From Bacteroides faecium (GTDB lineage Bacteria; Bacteroidota; Bacteroidia; Bacteroidales; Bacteroidaceae), in contig NZ_CP050831.1 of assembly GCF_012113595.1 (NCBI RefSeq), positions 6,262,001 through 6,326,000 on the forward strand: a DNA stretch of 64,000 nt, written 5' to 3'. The translations under genes were made by a program, and so were the position numbers. The notes under the pieces are model-generated. The model worked only from the letters and a program-made list of their open reading frames with translations. It searched no databases and was not told the origin of the DNA. Within the stretch, counting starts at the first letter, position 1. Every line of letters starts with the position of its first letter. Of this stretch, positions 53,899 to 63,032 are shown piece by piece.

Positions 53899-54579
53899 AT
53901 GAAGAAACAAATCGTATTTATTGCAATCCTATTTTGCACAGCCTTTGCACAGGCACAAGAAGTTTTTGTAAATGCGGACTTTGTCAGCAGCTATATCTGG
54001 CGTGGTATAGACAGCGGAAATGCAAGTGTGCAACCCTCACTCGGGCTCAACTGGAAAGGATTGACCGTTTATGCATGGGGCTCTACCGAATTTCGTGAAA
54101 AGAATAATGAAATAGACCTTTCATTGGAATATGCCTATAAAAACCTGACTCTTTACGCCAACAACTATTTTACCCAAACTGAAGACGAGCCTTTCAAATA
54201 TTTCAATTACAACTCACACTCCACCGGACATACTTTTGAAGTAGGAGCCGGATATATGCTCAGCGAGAAATTCCCGTTATCAGTAAGCTGGTACACTACA
54301 TTTGCCGGAAATGACTACCGGGAAAACGGGAAACGCGCCTGGTCGAGCTATTGCGAACTGAGCTATCCGTTCAGTGTGAAAGAGGTAGATTTAAGTATCG
54401 AAGCAGGATTTACCCCTTGGGAGAGCTTCTACTCCGACAAATTCAATGTAGTGAACGTCGGACTATCCGCAACGAAAGAAATCAAAATAACATCCGGTTT
54501 CTCTTTGCCTATATTCGGAAAACTGATAGCCAATCCTTACGAGGAACAGGTCTATTTTGTATTCGGAATCACACTCTAA
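53899..54579 (+). CDS. Small outer-membrane beta-barrel protein (TorF/Gcw_chp-like)
   Basis: About 226 residues from ATG 53899 (an earlier ATG at 53878 is close to the -7 box). The signal ends CTAFAQAQ, then VFVNADFVSSYIWRGIDSGNASVQPSLGLNWKGLTVYAWGST, the typical opening of the TorF/Gcw_chp putative porin family (the S-Y-I-W-R-G phrase). The remainder is alternating strands ending in EEQVYFVFGITL with an aromatic tip. It precedes the GH29 fucosidase by 43 nt and is likely cotranscribed. Substrate unknown. Confidence 0.75.
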   Translation: MKKQIVFIAILFCTAFAQAQEVFVNADFVSSYIWRGIDSGNASVQPSLGLNWKGLTVYAWGSTEFREKNNEIDLSLEYAYKNLTLYANNYFTQTEDEPFKYFNYNSHSTGHTFEVGAGYMLSEKFPLSVSWYTTFAGNDYRENGKRAWSSYCELSYPFSVKEVDLSIEAGFTPWESFYSDKFNVVNVGLSATKEIKITSGFSLPIFGKLIANPYEEQVYFVFGITL

Positions 54580-54622
54580 CAAATTCATTTATCTATTTAA
54601 TAATTTATTAATTATCACCCCC

Positions 54623-56497
54623 ATGAAAAAACACTCTCTTATTTTCTGCGCAGGAGTTCTTCTACTAAGTGCCTGCCAACCGGCAAAAGCACCGGAAGCT
54701 ATCTTGCCTATCCCCGAAGCTAAACAGGTAGAATGGCAAAAGATGGAAACCTACGCTTTTGTACACTTCGGACTTAACACATTCAACGACCGCGAATGGG
54801 GATACGGAGATTCCGACCCTAAAACATTCAACCCCACCGGACTGGATTGCGAACAATGGGTACAAACCTTTGTAAAATCCGGAATGAAAGGAGTGATCCT
54901 GACAGCCAAGCATCACGATGGTTTTTGCCTTTGGCCTACCCAACTGACTGAGTACTGCATTCGAAACACTCCGTATAAAGACGGAAAAGGTGACATCGTC
55001 CGTGAGTTATCGGATGCCTGCAAAAAGTATGGCATTAAATTCGCTGTTTACCTGTCTCCGTGGGACAGGCATCAAGCCAATTATGGTTCTCCCGAATACG
55101 TAGACTACTTCTATAAACAACTCAATGAACTACTGACCAACTACGGTGACGTTTTTGAAATCTGGTTCGACGGCGCTAATGGCGGTGACGGCTGGTATGG
55201 CGGTGCAAAAGATAGCCGTACTATCGACCGCAAAACTTATTATGATTATCCGAGAGCCTATAAGATGATTGACGAGTTGCAACCACAAGCTGTAATCTTC
55301 TCCGATGGTGGCCCGGGTTGTCGCTGGGTAGGCAATGAGAAAGGATTTGCCGGAGCTACCAACTGGTCTTTCCTTCGTGCCGGAGAGGTCTATCCGGGTT
55401 ATCCTAACTATCGTGAATTGCAATACGGTCATGCCGACGGCAACCAATGGGTAGCTGCCGAGTGTGACGTTTCTATCCGCCCAGGATGGTTCTATCACCC
55501 CGAAGAAGACGACCGTGTAAAAACTGTGGACGACCTGACCGACTTGTATTACCGCAGCGTAGGACACAACGCAACATTATTACTGAACTTCCCCGTTGAC
55601 CGTGATGGACTGATTCATCCGACAGACTCTGCCAACGCCGTTAATTTCCACAAGAATGTACAAAAACAACTGGCAAATAACCTATTGGCTGGTCTTTCTC
55701 CTAAAGCATCGGACGAACGAGGTTCTGCTTTCTCTGCAAAAGCTGTTACAGACAATGATTACGATACCTATTGGGCTACTAACGACGAAGTAACCTCTGC
55801 CACTATCGAATTCGACTTGCCTCAACCGGAGAAAATCAACCGTATGATGTTGCAGGAATACATTCCTCTCGGACAGCGTGTCAAATCATTCGTAGTAGAA
55901 TATAATCAGGAAGGTGAATGGCTTCCCGTGAAACTCAATGAAGAAACAACAACCGTTGGTTACAAACGTCTTCTCCGTTTCGAAACAATCACAGCCGATA
56001 AGATTCGTATCCGTTTCACGGATTCACGTGCTTGTCTCTGTATCAATAATATTGAAGCGTTTTATGCAGGAGAGACTTCTGATATATACACCGCAAAAGC
56101 GGAAGAACTGAAGAGTTTCCCGTTTACTCTTAACGGAGTAGACGCAGCAGAAGCACAAAAATGCATGGATAAGAACGACCAAACGGCCTGTTTCATCAAT
56201 GGGAATGCAGTATTGATTGACTTGGGAGAAGAACGTACGATTACTTCATTCCATTACCTTCCCGACCAAAGCGAATATAATAAAGGTGTAATCGCCGCCT
56301 ATGAAATATCTGTCGGAACGGATAGCAATGCAATCAATCAGGTAGTAGCGAAAGACGAATTTTCTAATATAAAGAATAATCCGATTCTGCAATCGGTCTA
56401 CTTTACCCCAGTCAAAGCCCGTTATATTCAGTTGAAGGCAACACGGATGATACATGATGGAGAACCGATGGGATTAGCTGAAATCGGCATACAATAA
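54623..56497 (+). CDS. GH29 alpha-L-fucosidase lipoprotein with C-terminal discoidin domains
   Basis: About 624 residues from ATG 54623; the longer frame starts inside the previous gene. The lipobox is GVLLLSAC-QPAK (Cys18). The GH29 barrel (about 35-350) shows LTAKHHDGFCLWPT, the nucleophile Asp183 in FEIWFDGANG, and WRPGWFYHPEEDDRVKT-like text typical of the family's 'GH29' C-terminal wall. Two F5/8-type discoidin-like segments follow (about 365-480 and 500-624). It would remove terminal alpha-L-fucose from host or plant glycans. No SusC/D pair adjoins it; sensor kinases lie upstream. Confidence 0.9.
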   Translation: MKKHSLIFCAGVLLLSACQPAKAPEAILPIPEAKQVEWQKMETYAFVHFGLNTFNDREWGYGDSDPKTFNPTGLDCEQWVQTFVKSGMKGVILTAKHHDGFCLWPTQLTEYCIRNTPYKDGKGDIVRELSDACKKYGIKFAVYLSPWDRHQANYGSPEYVDYFYKQLNELLTNYGDVFEIWFDGANGGDGWYGGAKDSRTIDRKTYYDYPRAYKMIDELQPQAVIFSDGGPGCRWVGNEKGFAGATNWSFLRAGEVYPGYPNYRELQYGHADGNQWVAAECDVSIRPGWFYHPEEDDRVKTVDDLTDLYYRSVGHNATLLLNFPVDRDGLIHPTDSANAVNFHKNVQKQLANNLLAGLSPKASDERGSAFSAKAVTDNDYDTYWATNDEVTSATIEFDLPQPEKINRMMLQEYIPLGQRVKSFVVEYNQEGEWLPVKLNEETTTVGYKRLLRFETITADKIRIRFTDSRACLCINNIEAFYAGETSDIYTAKAEELKSFPFTLNGVDAAEAQKCMDKNDQTACFINGNAVLIDLGEERTITSFHYLPDQSEYNKGVIAAYEISVGTDSNAINQVVAKDEFSNIKNNPILQSVYFTPVKARYIQLKATRMIHDGEPMGLAEIGIQ

Positions 56498-56545
56498 AAT
56501 AAGTAACTGCCATTTAACACTTAAAGAGAATAAATAGCTGTATCT

Positions 56546-56576
56546 CTTGACTTCTCGAATAATTTATATAACTTTG
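56546..56576 (+). promoter_or_regulatory. Promoter of the MNT/HEPN pair
   Basis: -33 CTTG (56546-56549), a 19-bp spacer and -7 TAACTTTG (56569-56576). The start codon follows 23 nt after the -7 box. Confidence 0.65.
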
Positions 56577-56599
56577 TTCGTAAATAAAAAGCAATAAAT

Positions 56600-56914
56600 A
56601 TGAAGCGTCCACAAATTGTAGAACGAATACGCAAGGCATTAACACAGGTGGCACCGGAAGCGCAAGCCATTTTGTATGGTAGTGAGGCACGTGGAGATGC
56701 ACGTCCCGATAGCGATATTGATTTATTGATATTGGTTGACGGAAATAAATTGACCATCAAAGAAGAAGACCGTATCATCACTCCGCTCTACGATATAGAA
56801 ATAGAAACGGGAGTGCAAATAAATGCACGTGTCTTGCTGAAAAAGATTTGGGAAAACCGTCCTTTCCAGACACCTTTTGGTATGAATGTAATGAAAGAGG
56901 GAATCGTGCTATGA
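56600..56914 (+). CDS. mntA: MNT-type minimal nucleotidyltransferase
   Basis: A 104-residue cytoplasmic protein of the pol-beta nucleotidyltransferase fold. The active-site motif GSx10DxD is complete: Gly27-Ser28 and Asp39/Asp41 in YGSEARGDARPDSDIDLLI. Such MNT proteins pair with HEPN partners; in studied systems the MNT antitoxin adenylylates the HEPN toxin and so inactivates its RNase. The HEPN gene overlaps the stop (ATGA). The symbol follows family usage and is tentative. Confidence 0.85.
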   Translation: MKRPQIVERIRKALTQVAPEAQAILYGSEARGDARPDSDIDLLILVDGNKLTIKEEDRIITPLYDIEIETGVQINARVLLKKIWENRPFQTPFGMNVMKEGIVL

Positions 56915-57315
56915 AAGAACAATTAAACCGGGAAAATATTGAGGCACTGTCAGCTTACCGTTTTCTACGTGCTAAAGAAACGCTAAAAGAAATACCCTAT
57001 CTAAAACAACAGGGATATTATAATACAGCTGTCAACCGTCTTTATTATGCCTGTTATTATGCAGCAGTCGCTCTGCTTATTAAACACGAGATAAATCCCG
57101 GTACCCATGCAGGTGTCAAACAGATGATAGGATTACATTTCGTCGCTACCGGTCGTCTTTCACGTGAATTGGGACGTTGTTTCTCCTTACTTTTCGAACG
57201 TCGGCATAGTAGTGATTATGATGATTTTGCCTATTCAAGCGAAGAAGAAATAGACGAATTGATGCCTAAAGCAACTGATTTTATTGGAGCCATCGAAGTT
57301 CTGCTGAAGGAATAA
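56911..57315 (+). CDS. hepT: HEPN-domain protein, partner of MNT
   Basis: About 134 residues from ATG 56911 (the longer frame begins inside the MNT gene). The all-helical HEPN domain has NRLYYACYYAAVALLIKHEI and the C-terminal motif FERRHSSDYDDFAY. This is the DYDDF sub-branch, often found with MNT, and the canonical RNase motif Rx4-6H is not obvious, so toxic nuclease activity is uncertain. It may be a regulatory or substrate-binding partner instead. Translation is coupled to the MNT gene by ATGA overlap. Symbol tentative. Confidence 0.8.
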   Translation: MKEQLNRENIEALSAYRFLRAKETLKEIPYLKQQGYYNTAVNRLYYACYYAAVALLIKHEINPGTHAGVKQMIGLHFVATGRLSRELGRCFSLLFERRHSSDYDDFAYSSEEEIDELMPKATDFIGAIEVLLKE

Positions 57316-57384
57316 TAAGAACCCCATAAAGAAGTTCTTCATTTGCTCAAAATCCTTAAAGTTGTGCATTTTTTACTCGGATTT

Positions 57385-57415
57385 CTTGTCAGAACCAAGT
57401 GTTTGAGTAATTTTG
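57385..57415 (+). promoter_or_regulatory. Promoter of the etfBA operon
   Basis: -33 CTTG (57385-57388), a 19-bp spacer and -7 TAATTTTG (57408-57415). The ATG at 57512 lies about 96 nt downstream, leaving a moderately long leader. It overlaps no coding region. Confidence 0.65.
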
Positions 57416-57511
57416 CACGCTGATAGTTAACCGGATAGTTTGGATAGCAAGAGATTACTACTTGACTACTGGCTGCTAACTTGTAGAAATACTAATACTA
57501 AAATTTATAGC

Positions 57512-58384
57512 ATGAGTTTGAAAATTGTTGTATTGGCAAAACAAGTTCCTGACACACGTAATGTTGGGAAAGATGCCATGAAAGCCGACGGAACGATTAA
57601 CCGCGCGGCACTTCCCGCCATCTTCAACCCCGAAGACCTGAATGCTCTTGAGCAAGCGCTTCGATTGAAAGATGCTCATCCAGGCTCTACCGTAACCATC
57701 CTGACAATGGGACCGGGACGGGCAGCCGACATTATTCGTGAAGGACTTTTCCGTGGTGCAGATAACGGTTACTTGCTGACCGACCGTGCTTTCGCTGGTG
57801 CAGATACACTGGCTACTTCTTACGCACTGGCTACTGCCATCCGCAAAATCGGTGACTGTGACATTATTATCGGTGGTCGTCAGGCTATCGACGGTGATAC
57901 CGCACAGGTAGGTCCTCAGGTAGCAGAGAAGCTGGGATTGACGCAAATCACATACGCAGAAGAAATTCTGGAAGTGGGTAAAGACAAGATTAAGGTAAAA
58001 CGTCACATCGACGGTGGTGTTGAAACAGTAGAAGGTCCGTTGCCTATCGTGATTACCGTAAACGGTTCTGCAGCTCCCTGTCGTCCGCGCAACGCGAAAC
58101 TGGTTCAGAAATACAAACACGCCAAGACTGTCACTGAAAAGCAGCAAGGTAATCTTGATTACACCGACCTGTATGACAAGCGCGACTATCTGAATCTGGC
58201 AGAATGGAGTGTATCCGACGTAAACGGCGACCTTGCACAGTGCGGTCTGTCCGGTTCACCGACAAAAGTGAAAGCCATCCAGAACATCGTGTTCCAGGCT
58301 AAAGAGAACAAAACCATCAGCGGCAGTGACCGTGACGTGGAAGAACTGATTGTTGAACTGTTAGCTAACCACACCATCGGATAA
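57512..58384 (+). CDS. etfB: Electron transfer flavoprotein beta subunit
   Basis: About 290 residues from ATG 57512 (MSLKIVVLAKQVPDT, the canonical N-terminus; the longer frame lacks family similarity). Motifs: FNPEDLNALEQALRLKD, TMGPGRAADIIREGLFRGAD, IIGGRQAIDGDTAQVGPQVAEKLG and the AMP/FAD-binding region. With EtfA it passes electrons between acyl-CoA dehydrogenase and a quinone or ferredoxin acceptor. The following etfA gene is 2 nt away, and an acyl-CoA dehydrogenase follows. Whether this is a bifurcating ETF cannot be told by eye. Confidence 0.93.
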   Translation: MSLKIVVLAKQVPDTRNVGKDAMKADGTINRAALPAIFNPEDLNALEQALRLKDAHPGSTVTILTMGPGRAADIIREGLFRGADNGYLLTDRAFAGADTLATSYALATAIRKIGDCDIIIGGRQAIDGDTAQVGPQVAEKLGLTQITYAEEILEVGKDKIKVKRHIDGGVETVEGPLPIVITVNGSAAPCRPRNAKLVQKYKHAKTVTEKQQGNLDYTDLYDKRDYLNLAEWSVSDVNGDLAQCGLSGSPTKVKAIQNIVFQAKENKTISGSDRDVEELIVELLANHTIG

Positions 58385-58386
58385 TC

Positions 58387-59406
58387 ATGAATAACTTATT
58401 TGTATATTGCGAAATAGAAGAAGGTAACGTTTTGGACGTTAGCCTCGAACTTCTGACCAAAGGTCGTTCGTTAGCCAACCAGTTGAACTGTCAGCTCGAA
58501 GCTGTGGTTGCCGGAAGCGACCTCAAAGAGATTGAAAAACAAATCCTTCCTTACGGAGTAGACAAACTTCACGTTTTCGACGGCGAAGGACTCTATCCTT
58601 ATACTTCACTTCCTCACACTGCTATCCTTGTGAACCTCTTCAAAGAAGAGCAACCGCAAATCTGCCTGATGGGTGCTACCGTTATCGGTCGTGACCTCGG
58701 CCCGCGTGTTTCTTCTGCTTTGACCAGCGGACTGACTGCCGACTGTACTTCACTTGAAATCGGTGACCACGAAGACAAAAAAGAAGGTAAGACTTACAAG
58801 AACCTGTTGTATCAGATTCGTCCGGCATTCGGCGGTAACATCGTAGCTACAATTGTGAATCCGGAACACCGTCCGCAGATGGCAACCGTTCGCGAAGGCG
58901 TAATGAAGAAAGAAATCCTCTCTCCTACTTATCAGGGAGAAGTGATTCGTCACGACGTGAAGAAATATGTAGCCGATACGGACTATGTAGTGAAAGTAAT
59001 CGAACGTCACGTAGAACAAGCGAAGAACAACTTGAAGGGCTCTCCAATTATCATCTCCGGTGGTTACGGTGTAGGTTCAAAAGAGAACTTCGACCTATTG
59101 TTCGACCTCGCTAAAGAACTTCACGCAGAAGTAGGTGCCAGCCGTGCTGCTGTCGATGCGGGTTTCGCCGCTCACGACCGTCAAATCGGCCAGACAGGCG
59201 TAACGGTTCGTCCGAAACTCTATATCGCTTGCGGTATCTCCGGACAAATCCAGCATATCGCCGGTATGCAGGAAAGTGGTATCATCATCTCCATCAATAA
59301 CGACCCGGATGCTCCGATCAATGCGATTGCCGATTACGTAATCAACGGAAGTATCGAAGAAGTTGTGCCGAAGATGATTAAGTATTATAAACAAAATAGC
59401 AAGTAA
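58387..59406 (+). CDS. etfA: Electron transfer flavoprotein alpha subunit
   Basis: A 339-residue subunit. The C-terminal FAD-binding domain is intact: IIISGGYGVGSKENFDLLFDLAKELHAEVGASRAAVDAGF, IGQTGVTVRPKLYIACGISGQIQHIAGM and ISINNDPDAPINAIADY. The N-terminal domain has TVIGRDLGPRVSSALTSGLTADCTSLEI. It begins 2 nt after etfB, and its stop is 7 nt from the acyl-CoA dehydrogenase. Cofactor FAD; partner proteins are EtfB and the adjacent dehydrogenase. Confidence 0.95.
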   Translation: MNNLFVYCEIEEGNVLDVSLELLTKGRSLANQLNCQLEAVVAGSDLKEIEKQILPYGVDKLHVFDGEGLYPYTSLPHTAILVNLFKEEQPQICLMGATVIGRDLGPRVSSALTSGLTADCTSLEIGDHEDKKEGKTYKNLLYQIRPAFGGNIVATIVNPEHRPQMATVREGVMKKEILSPTYQGEVIRHDVKKYVADTDYVVKVIERHVEQAKNNLKGSPIIISGGYGVGSKENFDLLFDLAKELHAEVGASRAAVDAGFAAHDRQIGQTGVTVRPKLYIACGISGQIQHIAGMQESGIIISINNDPDAPINAIADYVINGSIEEVVPKMIKYYKQNSK

Positions 59407-59413
59407 GGAAAAG

Positions 59414-61120
59414 ATGGCTAATTATTATACAGACATACCGGAACTCAAGTTTCACTTGAACAATCCGATGATGAAACGTATTTGCGAACTCAAAGAACGC
59501 AATTACAGAGATAAAGATGAATTCGACTATGCTCCGCTGGACTTTGAAGACGCTGTAGACTCTTACGACAAAGTGTTGGAGATTACAGGAGAAATCACAG
59601 GAGAAATCATCGCCGCCAACGCAGAAGGCGTGGACGAAGAAGGTCCTCACTGTGCCAACGGGCGTGTAGAATACGCTTCAGGAACCAAACAGAACCTGGA
59701 CGCTATGGTAAAAGCCGGCTTGAATGGTATGACTATGCCACGTAAATTCGGCGGTCTGAACTTTCCGATTACTCCGTACACCATGTGCGCGGAAATCGTG
59801 GCTGCCGCCGACGCAGGTTTCGGAAACATCTGGTCTTTACAGGACTGTATCGAAACTCTGTACGAGTTCGGAACAACCGACCAGCACAGCCGTTTCATCC
59901 CTCGTGTATGCCAGGGCGAAACGATGTCTATGGACTTGACTGAACCGGATGCAGGTTCCGATCTTCAAGCAGTGATGCTGAAAGCGACTTACAGCGAAAA
60001 AGACGGCTGCTGGTTGCTAAACGGTGTGAAACGTTTCATTACGAACGGTGATGCTGATATTCACCTCGTGTTGGCTCGTTCTGAAGAAGGAACAAGAGAC
60101 GGCCGCGGTCTGTCTATGTTTATTTATGACAAAAAGCAAGGTGGCGTAGATGTACGTCGTATCGAACACAAGCTCGGTATCCACGGCTCTCCAACTTGCG
60201 AATTGGTATATAAGAACGCCAAAGCCGAACTTTGCGGTGACCGCAAACTCGGTTTGATTAAATACGTTATGGCTTTGATGAACGGTGCCCGTCTGGGTAT
60301 TGCCGCACAATCCGTAGGTTTGAGCCAGGCTGCTTACAATGAAGGATTGGCTTATGCCAAAGACCGCAAGCAATTCGGCAAAGCGATTATTGATTTCCCG
60401 GCAGTATACGACATGCTCGCTATCATGAAAGGGAAGTTGGATGCCGGACGTGCATTGCTGTATCAAACAGCCCGCTACGTAGACATCTACAAAGCGCTGG
60501 ATGACATTTCCCGCGAGCGCAAGCTGACTCCCGAAGAACGTCAGGAGCAGAAGAGATATGCCAAACTGGCCGACAGTCTCACTCCGCTAGCCAAGGGTAT
60601 GAACTCTGAATATGCCAATCAGAACGCCTATGACTGTATTCAGATTCATGGCGGTTCGGGCTTCATGATGGAATACGCTTGTCAACGCATCTATCGCGAC
60701 GCACGTATCACCAGCATCTACGAAGGAACCACCCAGTTGCAGACCGTAGCGGCTATCCGTTACGTGACGAATGGTTCTTACCTCGCTACTATCCGCGAGT
60801 ACGAAGCAATTCCTTGCTCACCGGAAATGGAACCGTTGATGTCTCGTCTGAAGAAGATGGCTGATAAATTCGAAGCAAGCACGAACGCTGTGAAAGAGGC
60901 ACAAGATCAGGAATTGCTGGACTTCGTTGCCCGCAGACTGATGGAAATGTCCGCTACCATCATCATGTGTCACCTGTTGATTCAAGATGCCAGCAAATCT
61001 TCAGAGCTGTTCTCCAAATCTGCACATGTATATTTGAATTATGCAGAGGCAGAGGTAGAAAAGCATACAAATTTCATCGAAAACTTCGATAAAGAAGACT
61101 TGGCTTTCTACAAAAAGTAA
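59414..61120 (+). CDS. Acyl-CoA dehydrogenase (long form)
   Basis: A 568-residue flavoenzyme. The N-terminal helical domain is followed by the beta domain (MSMDLTEPDAGSDLQAV; GVKRFITNGDADIHLVLARSEEG) and the C-terminal helical domain with RLGIAAQSVGLSQAAYNEGLAYAKDRKQFGK. The catalytic base is Glu437 in ITSIYEGTTQLQTVAAIRY. About 110 extra C-terminal residues match the long acyl-CoA dehydrogenases of the ETF-coupled type found in anaerobes (usual short form about 380). In this operon it donates electrons to EtfAB. Acyl-chain specificity is unknown. A strong terminator follows. Confidence 0.92.
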   Translation: MANYYTDIPELKFHLNNPMMKRICELKERNYRDKDEFDYAPLDFEDAVDSYDKVLEITGEITGEIIAANAEGVDEEGPHCANGRVEYASGTKQNLDAMVKAGLNGMTMPRKFGGLNFPITPYTMCAEIVAAADAGFGNIWSLQDCIETLYEFGTTDQHSRFIPRVCQGETMSMDLTEPDAGSDLQAVMLKATYSEKDGCWLLNGVKRFITNGDADIHLVLARSEEGTRDGRGLSMFIYDKKQGGVDVRRIEHKLGIHGSPTCELVYKNAKAELCGDRKLGLIKYVMALMNGARLGIAAQSVGLSQAAYNEGLAYAKDRKQFGKAIIDFPAVYDMLAIMKGKLDAGRALLYQTARYVDIYKALDDISRERKLTPEERQEQKRYAKLADSLTPLAKGMNSEYANQNAYDCIQIHGGSGFMMEYACQRIYRDARITSIYEGTTQLQTVAAIRYVTNGSYLATIREYEAIPCSPEMEPLMSRLKKMADKFEASTNAVKEAQDQELLDFVARRLMEMSATIIMCHLLIQDASKSSELFSKSAHVYLNYAEAEVEKHTNFIENFDKEDLAFYKK

Positions 61121-61140
61121 CAGATTAAGTACCAATAATA

Positions 61141-61177
61141 AAAAAAGCATCCCTTCTCACGAAGAGGATGCTTTTTT
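61141..61177 (+). terminator. Rho-independent terminator after the acyl-CoA dehydrogenase
   Basis: AAAAAAGCATCC (61141-61152) pairs with GGATGCTTTTTT (61166-61177), enclosing a smaller CTTC-TCAC-GAAG hairpin. A T-run ends the stem. Confidence 0.88.
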
Positions 61178-61213
61178 ATTTGTCATATTCTGTCATTTTT
61201 CATTATTATTCTA

Positions 61214-61221
61214 TACATTTG
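61214..61221 (+). promoter_or_regulatory. -7 box of the rhomboid operon
   Basis: TACATTTG is an exact match to TAnnTTTG, 52 nt before the rhomboid start; the -33 (TCTG at 61189) is imperfect at 21 bp. Confidence 0.45.
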
Positions 61222-61273
61222 TCAGGGAGATAAGTAAATTTTTTAATCAGTAACCAAAGATAGAGAAAGAAAT

Positions 61274-63025
61274 ATGGCACTCAAACCTTCATATGACGAC
61301 AAACTACATTTATCAGGATTATCAAATACGGAAATTCTTATATTAGCTCTCGAGGCTTCTCAAAAACTTGAATGGAACATTGAGGAACTAACTCCGGAAG
61401 GCATCCGGTTCGAAGTCCCGCTCAATTGGTACTCCCATGGAGAAGAAATAACTTTCACTTTAGAAAAGGAAAGTGACGGAGAAGTATCTGTCCGCAGCCA
61501 ATCTCGTTCCGTACAATTTGTAGATTACGGCAAGAACAGAAAGAATTTCCAAAAGCTACAGAAGACAATGGAAGAAGTAAGAGCCGCCCTTCCCCCGGAA
61601 AAACTGACCCAGAAAGCAAACGAGCTGGAAGAAGAGTTCAACCGCCCGCTCACAGAAGAAGAAAAAGCATATATAGAAGAGGAAAAGAAAAAAGGTTCTC
61701 TCTTGTCTTTCTTTATTCCACGCAAAGGATTTATAGCAACGCCTATCCTGATAGACATCAACATTCTGGTATTTATCCTGATGGTCGCTTCGGGAGTGGG
61801 AATCTTAGAACCCAGCACATTGGCGCTGTTAAAATGGGGAGCCGACTTCGGCCCGCTGACCCTTACAGGTGACTGGTGGCGTACGGTGACCTGCAACTTC
61901 ATTCACATCGGTGGTTTCCATCTTGCGATGAACATATATGCCTTCATGTTTGTCGGTCTTTTCCTGGAACAACTGATAGGAAGCCGCCGGATGTTCGCTT
62001 CTTATCTCCTGACCGGGCTATGTTCGGCCGTATTCAGCTTATATATGCATCCCGAGACAATCAGCGCCGGAGCTTCCGGGGCAATCTTCGGACTCTACGG
62101 TATATTCCTCGCCTTCCTCTTATTCCACGGCATTGCCAAAGAACAACGAAAAGCATTACTAACCAGTATCCTTATTTTTGTCGGCTATAATTTGGTTTAT
62201 GGGATGAAAGAAGGAATTGACAATGCAGCACATATCGGCGGATTATTAAGCGGCTTCTTACTGGGAATTGTTTATGTATTCAGCTATAAGTTCGAAAAAG
62301 CCGATGCGCAGCGAACCGTATCCATCATTGGAGAACTTGGCATATTCTGTATTTTCCTGTTCAGTTTCATTATGCTTTGCAAGAATGTCTCGCCCCTGTA
62401 TCAAGAGATACGTCAAGAGTGGGACAGCGGAATCGTAGAAGCCTATCTTAATGGAGAACTGGAAGAAGAAGAAAACAAGGATGATTCGGCTATGAGTGTT
62501 TCCGATGATTCTTCCGGCAGGCAGCTTCCTTCATATGTTCCCGTCGGCAATAACGATACATGGCTTTCTTACTACGATACAGAAACCAATTTCAGTTGCC
62601 AGTATCCTACCAACTGGACAAAAATAACAGGAGTAGAAGGCTTGACTCCCATCTCGCATCCCCCATTGCTCAGACTTGCCAACGGAGCCAACCAACTATC
62701 CGTTACGGCTATTACCTATGACACACAGAAAGAATTTGAACATACAAAAAAATTATTGCTCACTCTCCCGCGAAATGCACAGGGACAACCATCGGAAGAC
62801 TATAAGCAGAGCAATGTTAATATCAACGGGCTATCCATGACAAGGACTACCAATCCTTTGCATATTGGTGCTCCCGACGAACAGGGAGAAGATATACAAC
62901 AAATTGTATTAAACTATTTTCAAGAAAGTAATAAAAGAATCTTTAGTATTGTCATGCTCGTTTATGACGAAGAAGCGGAACCCGATTTAGAAGCCATCGC
63001 ATCAAGTATTCAGATAACCAAATAA
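61274..63025 (+). CDS. Rhomboid-family intramembrane serine protease with extra soluble domains
   Basis: A 583-residue protein. Residues 1-140 are a soluble N-terminal domain (a beta-rich fold, WNIEELTPEGIRFEVPLNWYS, then a charged coiled stretch). Residues about 160-375 hold six or seven membrane spans of the rhomboid core, with catalytic Ser268 (GASGAIFGLYG) and His320 (NAAHIGGLL); the phrase WWRTVTCNFIHIGGFHLAMN is the family L1/TM2 signature. Residues about 380-583 form another soluble domain (WLSYYDTETNFSCQYPTNWTKI), resembling a small beta sandwich. Both flanks are larger than in standard rhomboids (about 200 residues). Substrates unknown. Confidence 0.88.
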   Translation: MALKPSYDDKLHLSGLSNTEILILALEASQKLEWNIEELTPEGIRFEVPLNWYSHGEEITFTLEKESDGEVSVRSQSRSVQFVDYGKNRKNFQKLQKTMEEVRAALPPEKLTQKANELEEEFNRPLTEEEKAYIEEEKKKGSLLSFFIPRKGFIATPILIDINILVFILMVASGVGILEPSTLALLKWGADFGPLTLTGDWWRTVTCNFIHIGGFHLAMNIYAFMFVGLFLEQLIGSRRMFASYLLTGLCSAVFSLYMHPETISAGASGAIFGLYGIFLAFLLFHGIAKEQRKALLTSILIFVGYNLVYGMKEGIDNAAHIGGLLSGFLLGIVYVFSYKFEKADAQRTVSIIGELGIFCIFLFSFIMLCKNVSPLYQEIRQEWDSGIVEAYLNGELEEEENKDDSAMSVSDDSSGRQLPSYVPVGNNDTWLSYYDTETNFSCQYPTNWTKITGVEGLTPISHPPLLRLANGANQLSVTAITYDTQKEFEHTKKLLLTLPRNAQGQPSEDYKQSNVNINGLSMTRTTNPLHIGAPDEQGEDIQQIVLNYFQESNKRIFSIVMLVYDEEAEPDLEAIASSIQITK

Positions 63026-63032
63026 AGAGAAT

